A stretch of 64,000 nucleotides of DNA from positions 277,545 to 341,544 of the forward strand of contig BOKW01000006.1 in NCBI GenBank assembly GCA_016861185.1. Direction: 5' to 3'. Position numbers and translations under genes: made by a program. Positions 27,691 to 39,320 of this stretch are shown piece by piece. Position 1 is the first letter of the stretch, and every line of letters starts with the position of its first letter. This stretch comes from Betaproteobacteria bacterium (GTDB lineage Bacteria > Pseudomonadota > Gammaproteobacteria > Burkholderiales > Burkholderiaceae_F). A model generated the notes under the pieces. It was not told the origin of the DNA, made no database searches, and saw only the letters and a program-made list of their open reading frames with translations.

Positions 27691-28671
27691 TCAAAGCAGC
27701 AGCGCGCTGGCGATCGCGAAGTAGATCGCCAGCGAAAGGACGTCCTGCACGATCGTCGCGAGCGGCCCGCTGCCGAACGCCGGATCGCGTCCGCCGGCGG
27801 CGAGCGCCCACGGCAGCAGCAGACCGATCGTCGCCGCGGTGGTGCCGGCGACCGCGAGCGACAACGCGACCGCGGTCGCAAGCCGCGCTTCGCCGAACGC
27901 GAACCAGATCGCCGCCCATGCGATCGCGCCGAGCACGGTGCCGATCACGAGCCCTGTGCGCAGCTCGCCCCACACGAGTGTACGCATCGGCGCGTGCGAA
28001 AGCGACAGCCCGCGCACCGCGATCGCCTCAGTCTGCGTGCCGATTGCGTCGGCCAGATAGACGATCGCCGGCACGAAGAACGCGATCGCCACGCGCTGCG
28101 TCAGCGCGTGCTCGAAAGCGGCGACGACCCAGGTCGCGAGCACCGATCCGGCCAGGCCGGCGAGCAGCCAGGGCAGGCGGTCGCGCGCGCGCCGCAGCGG
28201 CGGCGCCTCGATCGCCGCGCGCGCCTGCGCGCTGCCGTGTGCGGCCTCGCGCCGGATGCCGGACATGCGGTGCAGGTCCTCGACGTGTTCGCGCCGCAGG
28301 ATCTCCATCAGCCCGCGCGGCGGCACGACGCCGACCAGGCGGCCGCCGCGATCGACCAGTGCAACGGCGTCGAGCGCGTGCCGAAGCGCGTGCGAGGCGA
28401 TGCGTTCGGGCGCGGTGTCGACGGCGATCGGCAGCGCGGGCCGGCGCAGTGAAGCCATCGTGCGTTCCGCCTCGGCGCCGAGCAGCGCCTGCAGCGAGAC
28501 GACGCCGCGCAGCCTGCCGTCCGCGTCGAGCACGTGGATCGTGTCGACGAAGTCCGGCGTCGTCGCCGCCAGGCGCGCGCGGACCGCACCGGCGGTTTCG
28601 TCCTCGGCGGCGACCGCCGGCTGCGGCGAGACGTACGGCGCCGCTTGACTGTGGTGCGCGTTCGGTTTCAT
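27691..28671 (-). CDS. MgtE-like magnesium transporter lacking the N-terminal domain
   Basis: The 326-residue protein has a CBS-domain pair (VDTIHVLDADGRLRGVVSLQ; ALVDRGGRLVGVVPPRGLM) and a C-terminal five-helix MgtE channel domain (VPAIVYLADAIGTQTEAIAVRG). Standard MgtE has an extra Mg-sensing N domain of about 130 residues, which is absent here. It should conduct Mg2+ or Co2+ through the inner membrane. It diverges from the CYTH-CHAD gene across a 152-bp gap. Confidence 0.9.
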   Translation of the reverse strand: MKPNAHHSQAAPYVSPQPAVAAEDETAGAVRARLAATTPDFVDTIHVLDADGRLRGVVSLQALLGAEAERTMASLRRPALPIAVDTAPERIASHALRHALDAVALVDRGGRLVGVVPPRGLMEILRREHVEDLHRMSGIRREAAHGSAQARAAIEAPPLRRARDRLPWLLAGLAGSVLATWVVAAFEHALTQRVAIAFFVPAIVYLADAIGTQTEAIAVRGLSLSHAPMRTLVWGELRTGLVIGTVLGAIAWAAIWFAFGEARLATAVALSLAVAGTTAATIGLLLPWALAAGGRDPAFGSGPLATIVQDVLSLAIYFAIASALLL

Positions 28672-28823
28672 GCGCGGGCAAAGCAGGCGTTCAACGCAAG
28701 ACTAGAAACCTCGCTCGACCGCCTGTTGATGACCGTCAAGGGCGTGGGCGCCGCGGCGCTGTCACCAAATGAAGTGCCGCGACCAATACACTGCCCGGCG
28801 CCGCAACCCTCGCGCAGCATCGA

Positions 28824-30359
28824 ATGCCGACGGCCGCACCGATCGAAGTCGAGTTGAAGCTGGCCGTGGCCGCCCGCGATCTGCCGCGGCTTCGCCGCCG
28901 CCTCGAACGGCTCGGCCCGGCGCGGCGCGTGCGCCTGGAGACGATCTACTACGACACGCACGACGGCCTGCTCGCGGCACACGGATTCGCGCTGCGGCTG
29001 AGGCGCGTCGGCGAACGCTGGATCCAGACGCTGAAGTCGGAGACCGAAGCGGCCGCGCTCGCGCGGCGCGGCGAATGGGAGTGGCCGCTGCGGCGGCCAC
29101 GCCTCGATCGCGCGTGTCTTGCAGACACGCCGCTCGCACCGCTGCTCGCGCGGCGCCCGCGCGTGAGCTTCGCCGAGCTGTTCCGAACGCGCTTTGCCCG
29201 CGACACGTGGATCGTCGAGGAGGACGGCGCATGCATCGAGCTGGCGCTCGACCAGGGCGAAATCCGCGCCGGCGAGCGCAGCGAGGCCATTCGCGAACTG
29301 GAACTGGAGCTGGAATCAGGCGCCGCCGAAGCGCTGCCCGCGCTCGCGCTGCGCATCGCGCGGGCAGGAGGCGGCCGTCCGCTCGCGTTGCTGCCGTACG
29401 GCGACTCCAAGGCGCGGCGCGGGCAACGGCTCGCCGCGGGCGCGGCGCCGCAACCGGTGAAGGCGCAGGCGCAGCGGCTTCTCCGCGACCTGCGCGCCGA
29501 CGACGCCGCCGAAGCTGCGCTGAAGCGCGCAGTCGGCCGCGCGACCGAAGTGCTACTCGCCAATGCGCACGGCGCGCTGGCGTACGACGATCCCGAGTTC
29601 GTTCACCAGGCGCGCGTGGCGTTGCGGCGCATGCGCTCGGCGCTGCGGCTGCTGCGCCGGCAGGTCGAGTTTCCCGCGCGGCTGGCGGCCGATCTGCGCT
29701 GGATCGCGCGCGCGCTCGGCGCCGCGCGCGACTGCGACGTGCTGGTCGGCCAGATGCTGCCCGCGATCGCCGCTTCGTTCGACCCGGGTCTTGGCCCCGC
29801 ATGCGAGCGCCTGCTCGCCCAAGCGCAGCGGCGGCGCGGGCGCGCGCGGGACGAGGCGCGCGCGGCGCTCGCGTCGCCGCGCTTCGCCGGCGCGACGCTG
29901 GCGTTGCTCGCCTGGTCGGCCGCACGGCCGCGCGGCGGCGGGCCGACCCTGCAGACCCTCGCGGCGAAGCTGCTGCAACGGCAGCACGCGCGGCTGTTCG
30001 AGGCTGCGCACGCGTTCGCCGAGCTGTCGGCTGAGAAGCAGCATCGCGTGCGTATCCTCGCCAAGCGGCTACGCTACGCGCTCGACTTCTTCGCGATCGC
30101 GCTGCCCGAGCGCGCGACCGCGGCCTACGCCAAGCGCCTGGCCGCGCTGCAGGACGAACTCGGCGCGATCAACGACGCGGCCGTCGCGCGCGCGCATCTG
30201 CGCACGCTCGTGCGTGCGCGCGCGTTGCGCGAGGCGCTCGATGCGTGGGCGGCGCGCACGCGCCGCGACCGCGCGATCGCCGTCGAGCGCCGACTCGCCC
30301 GTTTGCGCGAGCGCCCAGTGCCGTGGCGGCGCGGCGCTGGGTCCGGAGGCGGTCGGTAG
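28824..30359 (+). CDS. CYTH and CHAD domain-containing protein (inorganic triphosphatase-like)
   Basis: The 511-residue protein begins with a CYTH domain bearing the ExExK metal/triphosphate motif (E8, E10, K12 in IEVELKL). It is followed by ETIYYDT, LRLRRVGERWIQTLKS and a C-terminal DQGEIRAGER. A CHAD domain takes the second half, with arginine/histidine helices (FVHQARVALRRMRSALRLLR; VRILAKRLRYALDFF) that bind polyphosphate in other proteins. The whole resembles the E. coli YgiF layout. It probably hydrolyses inorganic triphosphate or acts at polyphosphate granules. Confidence 0.9.
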   Translation: MPTAAPIEVELKLAVAARDLPRLRRRLERLGPARRVRLETIYYDTHDGLLAAHGFALRLRRVGERWIQTLKSETEAAALARRGEWEWPLRRPRLDRACLADTPLAPLLARRPRVSFAELFRTRFARDTWIVEEDGACIELALDQGEIRAGERSEAIRELELELESGAAEALPALALRIARAGGGRPLALLPYGDSKARRGQRLAAGAAPQPVKAQAQRLLRDLRADDAAEAALKRAVGRATEVLLANAHGALAYDDPEFVHQARVALRRMRSALRLLRRQVEFPARLAADLRWIARALGAARDCDVLVGQMLPAIAASFDPGLGPACERLLAQAQRRRGRARDEARAALASPRFAGATLALLAWSAARPRGGGPTLQTLAAKLLQRQHARLFEAAHAFAELSAEKQHRVRILAKRLRYALDFFAIALPERATAAYAKRLAALQDELGAINDAAVARAHLRTLVRARALREALDAWAARTRRDRAIAVERRLARLRERPVPWRRGAGSGGGR

Positions 30360-30389
30360 CGCGCGCGGCCTCGTGCCGAACCCGGGCCG

Positions 30390-30405
30390 TGTGACGAAGG
30401 TCACG
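30390..30405 (+). promoter_or_regulatory. CRP/FNR-like palindrome upstream of the RND operon
   Basis: TGTGA-N6-TCACG, with an inner GTGAC-N4-GTCAC inverted repeat, lies 49 bp upstream of the predicted -35. It fits a CRP/Vfr-type half-site pair. This is sequence resemblance only. Confidence 0.35.
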
Positions 30406-30453
30406 CAACCCGGCGACGCGGCCGGAAATCGGGCCCGCCGCGGGGCGGCGCGC

Positions 30454-30481
30454 TTGAATACCATACCCCCCACGGTATATG
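30454..30481 (+). promoter_or_regulatory. Promoter of the RND operon with an embedded CsoR/FrmR-type operator
   Basis: TTGAAT (30454-30459) and TATATG (30476-30481) are separated by 16 bp and look like -35 and -10 boxes. Between and across them sits ATACCCCCCACGGTAT (30463-30478), ATACC/GGTAT arms around a C-rich centre. That is the shape of operators bound by CsoR/RcnR/CstR-family repressors. The operon's last gene encodes such a repressor, so negative autoregulation is likely. Confidence 0.7.
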
Positions 30482-30523
30482 CTGCGCGGCGTTGAACGCG
30501 CTTCTTACCGAACGAATCCAGCC

Positions 30524-31596
30524 ATGCATCGCACAACCATCGTGGTGGCGACGGCTGCGGCGATCGCCTTGACGGGCGCACTGGCCGCCGGCCTGCTCGC
30601 CGCGCAGGACAAACGGACGCCGCACGCTCCGGCCCGGCAGGCCGCCGCAGAAGCGGCGCTGGTCGCGCCGGTCGAACTGCGCACGGTCGAGGACTACTAC
30701 GCGGCCGACGCCGTCGTCGAGGCGGTGCGCCAGGCCACCGTGTCGGCGCAGATCGCCGGAACGATCACGCAGTTCTACGTGGATGCGGGCGACCGCGTGA
30801 AGCGCGGGCAGGTGCTCGCGCGGATCGACGCGCGCGAGACCGATGCGCAGGTCGCCGCCGGACGCGCCGGCGTGGCGCAGGCCGAAGCGGCCGCGGTGCA
30901 GGCTCGGCTCAACTACGAGCGCACCAGGAGCCTGGTCGCGCAGAACTTCGTCAGCCAGGCCTCGCTCGACAAGGCCGACGCCGACTACAAGGCGGCGCTC
31001 GCCGCGCTCGAAGCGGCGCGTGCCGGCAGCGCGCAGGCGGTGACGGCGCGCAGCTTTGCCGAGGTACGCGCGCCGATCGACGGCGTCGTTTCGCAGCGGC
31101 TGATGGAAGTCGGTGAACTCGCGACGCCGGGCAAGCCGGTGCTCGCGCTGCACGACCCGAGCGCGCTGCGCGCGGTCGGCAGCCTGCCGCAGTTCGTGCT
31201 GCCGCAGACGGCGAAGGTGCAGAAGGCGAGCGTCAAGCTGCCGGCGGCCAATCGCATCGTCGCGGCCACGCGGGTGACGGTGCTGCCCGCAGCCGATGCG
31301 CGGCTGCTGTCGACGCTGATCCGCGCTGATCTTCCCACCGACTTGCCGGCCGGCGTGGTTCCCGGCACTGCCGCGAAGATCCGCGTGCCGCTCGGCTCCG
31401 CGCAGAAGCTCGTGATGCCTGCCGACGCGCTGATCCGCCGCGGCGAGCTGACGGCAGCGTACGTCGTCGGCGCCGACGGCGCGCCGCAGCTGCGCCAGGT
31501 CCGCGTCGGACCGGCGTACGAAGGCGGCGTCGTCGAGGTGCTCGCCGGCCTGGCCGAAGGCGAGCGCGTGCAGCTCAACCCGCTGGTGGCCAAGCA

Positions 31597-31600
<4 letters not shown>
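30524..31600 (+). CDS. RND efflux periplasmic adaptor (membrane fusion protein)
   Basis: The 358-residue protein has an N-terminal signal/anchor (TTIVVATAAAIALTGALAAG) and the classic adaptor order: barrel-lipoyl half (ATVSAQIAGTITQFYVDAGDRVKRGQVLARID), a helical hairpin (NYERTRSLVAQNFVSQASL), a second lipoyl half (FAEVRAPIDGVVSQRL), and beta-barrel plus membrane-proximal domains. It links the inner-membrane pump to an outer-membrane channel. The ATG at 30524 is 43 bp downstream of the predicted -10. It overlaps the pump gene by 4 bp (ATGA). Confidence 0.92.
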
Positions 31601-35019
<3,419 letters not shown>

Positions 35020-35020
35020 T

Positions 35021-35242
35021 ATGACCGTCGAACGCTACATCCGGGTCCTTGCGGGCACCTTCGTCCTGCTTTCGCTCGCGCTGGGCATCGAAGGCAGTCC
35101 GCTGTTCCTGTCGAAATGGTGGCTCGCGTTCACCGCCTTCGTCGGCGCGAACCTGCTGCAGTTCGGCTTCACCAACGTCTGCCCGCTCGGCTGGATCCTG
35201 AAGAAGCTCGGCGTGCCCGAAGCGCGCGCTGCGCGCGCCTGA
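35021..35242 (+). CDS. DUF2892 (YgaP-like) small membrane protein
   Basis: The 73-residue protein matches the DUF2892/YgaP transmembrane domain: MTVERYIRVLAGTFVLLSLA, a short polar turn, WWLAFTAFVGANLLQFGFT, then NVCPLGWILKKLGV with the family's conserved Cys-Pro. Such proteins are often encoded beside sulfur-sensing CsoR/CstR-like repressors. The ATG follows AAGGAG and lies 1 bp after the pump gene's stop, with the repressor gene 7 bp downstream. A link to sulfide or thiol sensing is inference. Confidence 0.88.
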   Translation: MTVERYIRVLAGTFVLLSLALGIEGSPLFLSKWWLAFTAFVGANLLQFGFTNVCPLGWILKKLGVPEARAARA

Positions 35243-35249
35243 GGCGACG

Positions 35250-35528
35250 ATGGCCGAAGTACGCGACGCACAGACCGCGCGGCGCGACCTCGTGATGCGC
35301 CTGAAGCGCGTCGAGGGCCAGATCCGCGGCGTGCAGCACATGATCGAGGCGAATGAGGACTGCGAGGCGGTCGCGCAGCAACTGTCGGCCGCGCGCAAGG
35401 CGCTCGACAAGGCGTTCTACGAGCTGCTCGCCTGCGCGCTCGAGCATCCCCAGTTTGCAGTCGCGAAAGGCGAGAAGCAGGAGGCGCGCGTCCAGCGCAT
35501 CGCCCGCGCGCTGGCCAAGTTCGCCTAG
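35250..35528 (+). CDS. CsoR/FrmR/RcnR-family (DUF156) transcriptional repressor
   Basis: The 92-residue all-helical repressor has the family core VMRLKRVEGQIRGVQHMIE, DCEAVAQQLSAARKALDKAF. Members are tetramers that release DNA when Cu(I), Ni(II), formaldehyde or persulfide binds. The first ligand cysteine is present (C38). The second-helix residues are at +24 and +28 (C62, H66) rather than the canonical +25/+29, so the inducer cannot be predicted by simple analogy. It most likely controls its own operon through the C-rich operator at 30463. Its TAG overlaps the convergent gene's TAG within one CTAG. Confidence 0.9.
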   Translation: MAEVRDAQTARRDLVMRLKRVEGQIRGVQHMIEANEDCEAVAQQLSAARKALDKAFYELLACALEHPQFAVAKGEKQEARVQRIARALAKFA

Positions 35529-36307
35529 GACTGGGTATCGTCGATCGCCGCCTCGGGCGCGCCCTGAGGTGGCAGGGTCGGCGGCGTTCGGATCGACGGC
35601 GGGTCGTAGGCCCGCCGGATCGCCGATCCCTGGGCGAAGCCGAATCCGGCCTGCACTGCCAGCGCGCGCTGCTCGCGCGTCTCGATGCCGGCGACGATCA
35701 GTCGATCGGTGCGCAGGCCCGCGACGCGCGCTTCGAGCAGCACGTCTTCCCAGAATTCGGGACGTTTCGAGGCCGGCGCCAGCAGCTTTGCGAAGTCGGG
35801 CTGCACCAGGTCGATCGCCCTCAGCTCCATGCTGACGCGCGGGGCCGACAGCCGATAGCCGACCGGGACGTGCATCGACCGCAACCAGTCGATGAAGCTC
35901 TGAACGCGGTACGGCGAGCGGAGCCGGTCGAGCTGGCCGCGCAGCAGCACGACGATCCGATGCGTGTGGAAGCGGTGTGCGTCGAAAGCGTCGGTCACGA
36001 GGTCGAGGCAGCGCTCGACCGTGCCGAACGACAGCGTGACGCCGATTCGCCGCACCTTTTCGCGCTCCAGCAGCACGAAAGCCTTGGTGAGCGCGTTGAG
36101 CTGAATGCGCGCGCGCTGCATCGTGCCCGGCTGAAAGCCTTCGGTCCAGACGTACAGCTCGTCGAACCAGCGCTCGTCGGTGTCGAGCTTGAGCGTCGGC
36201 CACATCGCGGCGCGCACCGAGGTATCACCCGGCCGGTTGCGGTCGAGGGAAAGCGTGACCGCGGGCCAACCTGCGCCGGTCTTCGCGTCGTCCTTCTCGC
36301 CGGACAT
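35525..36307 (-). CDS. Degenerate EAL-domain-like protein, probably inactive
   Basis: The 260-residue soluble protein resembles EAL phosphodiesterases in its second half (SFIDWLRSMHVPVGYRLSAP, RAIDLVQPDFAKLL, LIVAGIETREQRALAVQAGFGFAQGSAI). Catalytic positions are lost: no E-x-L at the start, no DDFG, and the usual AEGVET reads VAGIET. It would bind c-di-GMP weakly or not at all and may act as a protein-protein module. The N-terminal 100 residues are not recognised. It converges with the CsoR-type repressor gene. Confidence 0.72.
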   Translation of the reverse strand: MSGEKDDAKTGAGWPAVTLSLDRNRPGDTSVRAAMWPTLKLDTDERWFDELYVWTEGFQPGTMQRARIQLNALTKAFVLLEREKVRRIGVTLSFGTVERCLDLVTDAFDAHRFHTHRIVVLLRGQLDRLRSPYRVQSFIDWLRSMHVPVGYRLSAPRVSMELRAIDLVQPDFAKLLAPASKRPEFWEDVLLEARVAGLRTDRLIVAGIETREQRALAVQAGFGFAQGSAIRRAYDPPSIRTPPTLPPQGAPEAAIDDTQS

Positions 36308-36410
36308 CGAGGGTACTTCCGTCTCCGTTGGCTTGGATTCTCGCCGTCGGTTTGCGCGCAGGCAACGCGAGTATCCGACTCGCCGGTCACCAGCGCCCGG
36401 ACCGCCGCGC

Positions 36411-37121
36411 CTACCCGCGGCGTGCCGGCGAACCGTAGGCGCCGAACTTCTCCAGCACGCGCGCCATTTCGTCGTCCGGCAGCCGCGGCGGCTCGCCCAG
36501 CGTGCGGGCCTGCAGGTAGATCCGCGCGAGGTGCTCGACCTCGATCGCGAGCGCGAGCGCCGCGTCGAGCGACGCGCCGCAGGCGATGACGCCGTGATGC
36601 GCGAGCAGGCAGGCGCGCCGGCCGGCGAGCGCGGCGAGCGCGTTGTCCGACAGCGCCTGCGTCCCGAAGGTCGCGTACTCGGCGCAGCGGATGTCCTTGC
36701 CGCCCGCCATCGCCACCATGTAGTGAAAGGCCGGCAGCCCCATACCGTGGCACGCGAGCGCCGTCGCCGCCGGCGAATGCGTGTGCACGATCGCAGCGAG
36801 TTCCGGCCGCTCGCGCAGGATGTCGACGTGGAAACGCCACTCGCTGCTGGGCTCCCGCCGGCCGACCGCACCCGCCGGCGCATCGTCGTCCGTGCGTGCG
36901 GTCGAAAGCGGCAGGAATACGAGATCGGCCGGCTCGAGCGCGTCGTATGGCAGTCCGGTCGGCGTGACCAGCAGCCCTTCGCGCGCCCCGCGCGTGCAGC
37001 GAACCGACACGTTGCCGGCCTTGTTGACGTTGATGCCGACCGCGTTCATCCGGCGCGCCACCGCGATCAGTTCCGCGCGCAACGAGGGGCCGTCTTCGGC
37101 GATTCCGTTCGGTTCAGTCAT
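36411..37121 (-). CDS. Class II aldolase/adducin family protein, likely methylthioribulose- or 5-deoxyribulose-phosphate aldolase
   Basis: The 236-residue protein has the zinc class II aldolase layout: GINVNKAGNVSVRC, TPTGLPYDAL, the acid/base Glu in SSEWRFHVDI, the zinc histidines of HTHSPAATALA, and the distal His in LLAHHGVIACG. Next to mtnA (S-methyl-5-thioribose-1-P isomerase) this family is known to cleave methylthioribulose-1-P or 5-deoxyribulose-1-P to DHAP plus an aldehyde (the DHAP shunt). An alternative is the MtnB dehydratase, which shares the fold. GGAAG precedes the ATG at 37121. Confidence 0.85.
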   Translation of the reverse strand: MTEPNGIAEDGPSLRAELIAVARRMNAVGINVNKAGNVSVRCTRGAREGLLVTPTGLPYDALEPADLVFLPLSTARTDDDAPAGAVGRREPSSEWRFHVDILRERPELAAIVHTHSPAATALACHGMGLPAFHYMVAMAGGKDIRCAEYATFGTQALSDNALAALAGRRACLLAHHGVIACGASLDAALALAIEVEHLARIYLQARTLGEPPRLPDDEMARVLEKFGAYGSPARRG

Positions 37122-37210
37122 CGATCTTCCGTTGACCGTTATCTGTTGCCCGTAAACCATCCGGCTCGATGCGGTCGTCAACGCTCAACGGATCACGGGG
37201 AGCGGGCCTT

Positions 37211-38296
37211 TCAGGCCGCCGCGCGCAGATCGGGAAACAGCGCCGCCAGCTCGCGCGGCGCGGCGATGCCGCGCTCGGTGATGATCCCGGTCACGAGTTG
37301 CGCGGGCGTGACGTCGAACGCAGGATTGGCCACCGGGACCGCTGCGTCGGCAATGCGCACGCGCGTTCCTTCGCCCGCGTCGGTGCGTCCGGCGACGAAG
37401 CGCAGTTCGTCGCCGTCGCGCTCTTCGATCGGAATCTCGGCGAACGCGTCGCGCACGGTCCAGTCGATCGTCGGCGAAGGCACCGCCGCGTAGAACGCCA
37501 CGCCGTTGTCGCGCGCGGCCAGCGCCTTCAGGTAGGTGCCGATCTTGTTGCACACGTCGCCCGCCGCGGTCACGCGGTCTGCGCCGACCAGCACCAGATC
37601 GACGCGCCCGCGCTGCATCAGATGGCCGCCGGCATTGTCGGCGACCAGCGTGTACGGCACGCCGTGCGCGGCGAGTTCCCACGCGGTCAGCAGTCCCTGG
37701 TTGCGCGGCCGCGTTTCGTCGACCCACACGTGCAGCGGCACGCCGGCATCGTGCGCCTGGTAGATCGCCGACAGCGCGGTGCCGTAATCGACGGTCGCCA
37801 TCCAGCCCGCGTTGCAGTGGGTCAGCACCTCGACCGTACGTCCGGTGCGCGCGTGCACGCCGGCCAGCAGCTTGGCGCCGTGCGCACCCAGCGCGCGATT
37901 GATTTCGACGTCCTCGTCGGCGATGCATGCAGCTTCGCGCCATGCGGCGCGCGCGCGCTCGTTGCGCGGCGTGCGCGCGAGCAGGACCTGCATGCGGTCG
38001 AGCGCCCAGCGCAGGTTGACCGCGGTCGGTCGCGCGGCGGCGAGCGCCGCCTGCGCGCGCGCGAGATTTGCGTCCCCAGGATCTTCGTTCATCGCGAGCG
38101 CCATGCCGTAGGCACCCGCCACGCCGATCAGCGGCGCGCCGCGCAGCTTCATCGCGCGGATCGCATCCACGACCGCCGCGCAGGACGCGAGCTCGAGCGT
38201 GGCGAACGCGTACGGCAGCCGCGTCTGGTCGATGATGCCGACGGCGCGCGTGCCGATCGGCCAGATCGAGCGGTAATGGATTCCTTCGACCTTCAT
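37211..38296 (-). CDS. mtnA: S-methyl-5-thioribose-1-phosphate isomerase
   Basis: The 361-residue protein isomerises methylthioribose-1-P to methylthioribulose-1-P in methionine salvage. Family signatures are AIRAMKLRGAPLIGVAGAYG, the catalytic Cys of LTHCNAGWMATVDYGTAL, the catalytic Asp in VLVGADRVTAAGDVCNKIG, and VPSPTIDWTVRDAF. Length is normal. It is 9 bp downstream of the EamA transporter stop and 89 bp upstream of the class II aldolase, so the three form a salvage unit. No strong SD is seen before the ATG at 38296. Confidence 0.95.
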   Translation of the reverse strand: MKVEGIHYRSIWPIGTRAVGIIDQTRLPYAFATLELASCAAVVDAIRAMKLRGAPLIGVAGAYGMALAMNEDPGDANLARAQAALAAARPTAVNLRWALDRMQVLLARTPRNERARAAWREAACIADEDVEINRALGAHGAKLLAGVHARTGRTVEVLTHCNAGWMATVDYGTALSAIYQAHDAGVPLHVWVDETRPRNQGLLTAWELAAHGVPYTLVADNAGGHLMQRGRVDLVLVGADRVTAAGDVCNKIGTYLKALAARDNGVAFYAAVPSPTIDWTVRDAFAEIPIEERDGDELRFVAGRTDAGEGTRVRIADAAVPVANPAFDVTPAQLVTGIITERGIAAPRELAALFPDLRAAA

Positions 38297-38304
38297 GGCG
38301 TCGA

Positions 38305-39204
38305 TTATGCGGCCGCCGCGGTCGCGCGCGGCTGCGCGGGGCGATGCAGCGCCAGGATGTTGCCGGCGACCGCGAGCGCGATGCCGGCGAAGGTCTGCCA
38401 GGTCCACGGATAGCCCTCGAACACCGACGAGATCAGCAGCGCGACGATCGGCACCATCACGCCGACGTAACCGGCGCGCGCTGCGCCGATGCGCGCCACC
38501 AGCGTGAAGAACGCGCCGAATGCGAGAACCGAGCCGGCGACCACGAGGTACAGGAACGAGGCGACGGCCGCGAAGCCCAACTCGAAGCCGAGCGGACGGC
38601 CGAGCGCCAGCGCGATCGCGAGCGTGGCGCCGCCGCCGTAGGCCATCGCCCATGCGAGCGGACCCCAGCCCGAGACGCCGAGCGCGTGATAGCGCGTCGC
38701 CGCCATGCTCGCCAGCCCGGACAGCAGCACCGCGCCGATCGTGAACACGGCGCCGGTCGCGACCGGCCCCTGCAGGTCGAGCCGCGCGAACTCGTGGCCG
38801 AAGATCGTCGCGATGCCGGCGAGCCCGAGCACGCCGCCGGCCGCCACGCGACGCGACATCGGCGTGCCGAACAGCCAGCGCGCCAGCAGCAGATTCACGA
38901 GCGGCGAGGCGGCGTAGCCGACGGCGACGAGCCCGGACACGATGAAGCGTTCCGCGTGATAGACGAAGATGTAGCTGACCGCAAAGCCCGTCAGCCCCTG
39001 CGCGGCAAACAGCAGGTGCATGCGGCGATCGAAGCGCAGCGGCACGCGGCGCCACAGGCAGTATGCGGCGAGCAGTGCGGCCGCGCACAGGAAGCGCCAC
39101 GCCACGCCCGTTTCCGGCGCCGCGGCGGCGAGCTGGAAGGTGATCGCGATCCAGGTCGAACCCCAGATCGCCACGGCGAAGAAGAACAGCGCGGGTGTGC
39201 TCAT
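38305..39204 (-). CDS. EamA/DMT-family transporter
   Basis: The 299-residue protein has about ten membrane segments arranged as two EamA repeats (GVAWRFLCAAALLAAYCLW; GYAASPLVNLLLARWLFG; second repeat GAVLLSGLASMAATRY, VPIVALLISSVFEGYPW). EamA members export small metabolites or amino acids. Because it precedes mtnA and the class II aldolase, it may move a methionine-salvage intermediate, but this is inference. The ATG at 39204 is chosen over one seven codons earlier because it directly precedes the first helix. Confidence 0.9.
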   Translation of the reverse strand: MSTPALFFFAVAIWGSTWIAITFQLAAAAPETGVAWRFLCAAALLAAYCLWRRVPLRFDRRMHLLFAAQGLTGFAVSYIFVYHAERFIVSGLVAVGYAASPLVNLLLARWLFGTPMSRRVAAGGVLGLAGIATIFGHEFARLDLQGPVATGAVFTIGAVLLSGLASMAATRYHALGVSGWGPLAWAMAYGGGATLAIALALGRPLGFELGFAAVASFLYLVVAGSVLAFGAFFTLVARIGAARAGYVGVMVPIVALLISSVFEGYPWTWQTFAGIALAVAGNILALHRPAQPRATAAAA

Positions 39205-39270
39205 CGCGCAATTGTCGCCGATCAACGATCGGTGAGCTGCGCCGATGTCGCCTTCCAGACGAGACCCGCC

Positions 39271-39300
39271 AAAAAGAAACCGCGGCCGAAGCCGCGGTTT
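39271..39300 (-). terminator. Rho-independent terminator of the beta-barrel gene
   Basis: AAACCGCGGC and GCCGCGGTTT pair around a 4-nt loop (perfect 10-bp stem, 39277-39300). On the minus strand the stem is followed by CTTTTT. It starts 20 bp after the stop of the outer-membrane protein gene at 39321 and separates it from the EamA-mtnA-aldolase unit. Confidence 0.9.
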
Positions 39301-39320
39301 CCCGGGTCAAGAGATGTCAC

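Noticed and set aside
36307..36883. N-terminal extension of the EAL-like gene (frame open to 36883)
   Set aside because: That part lies antisense or shifted to the class II aldolase gene and is Arg-rich. The ATG at 36307 starts the soluble protein.
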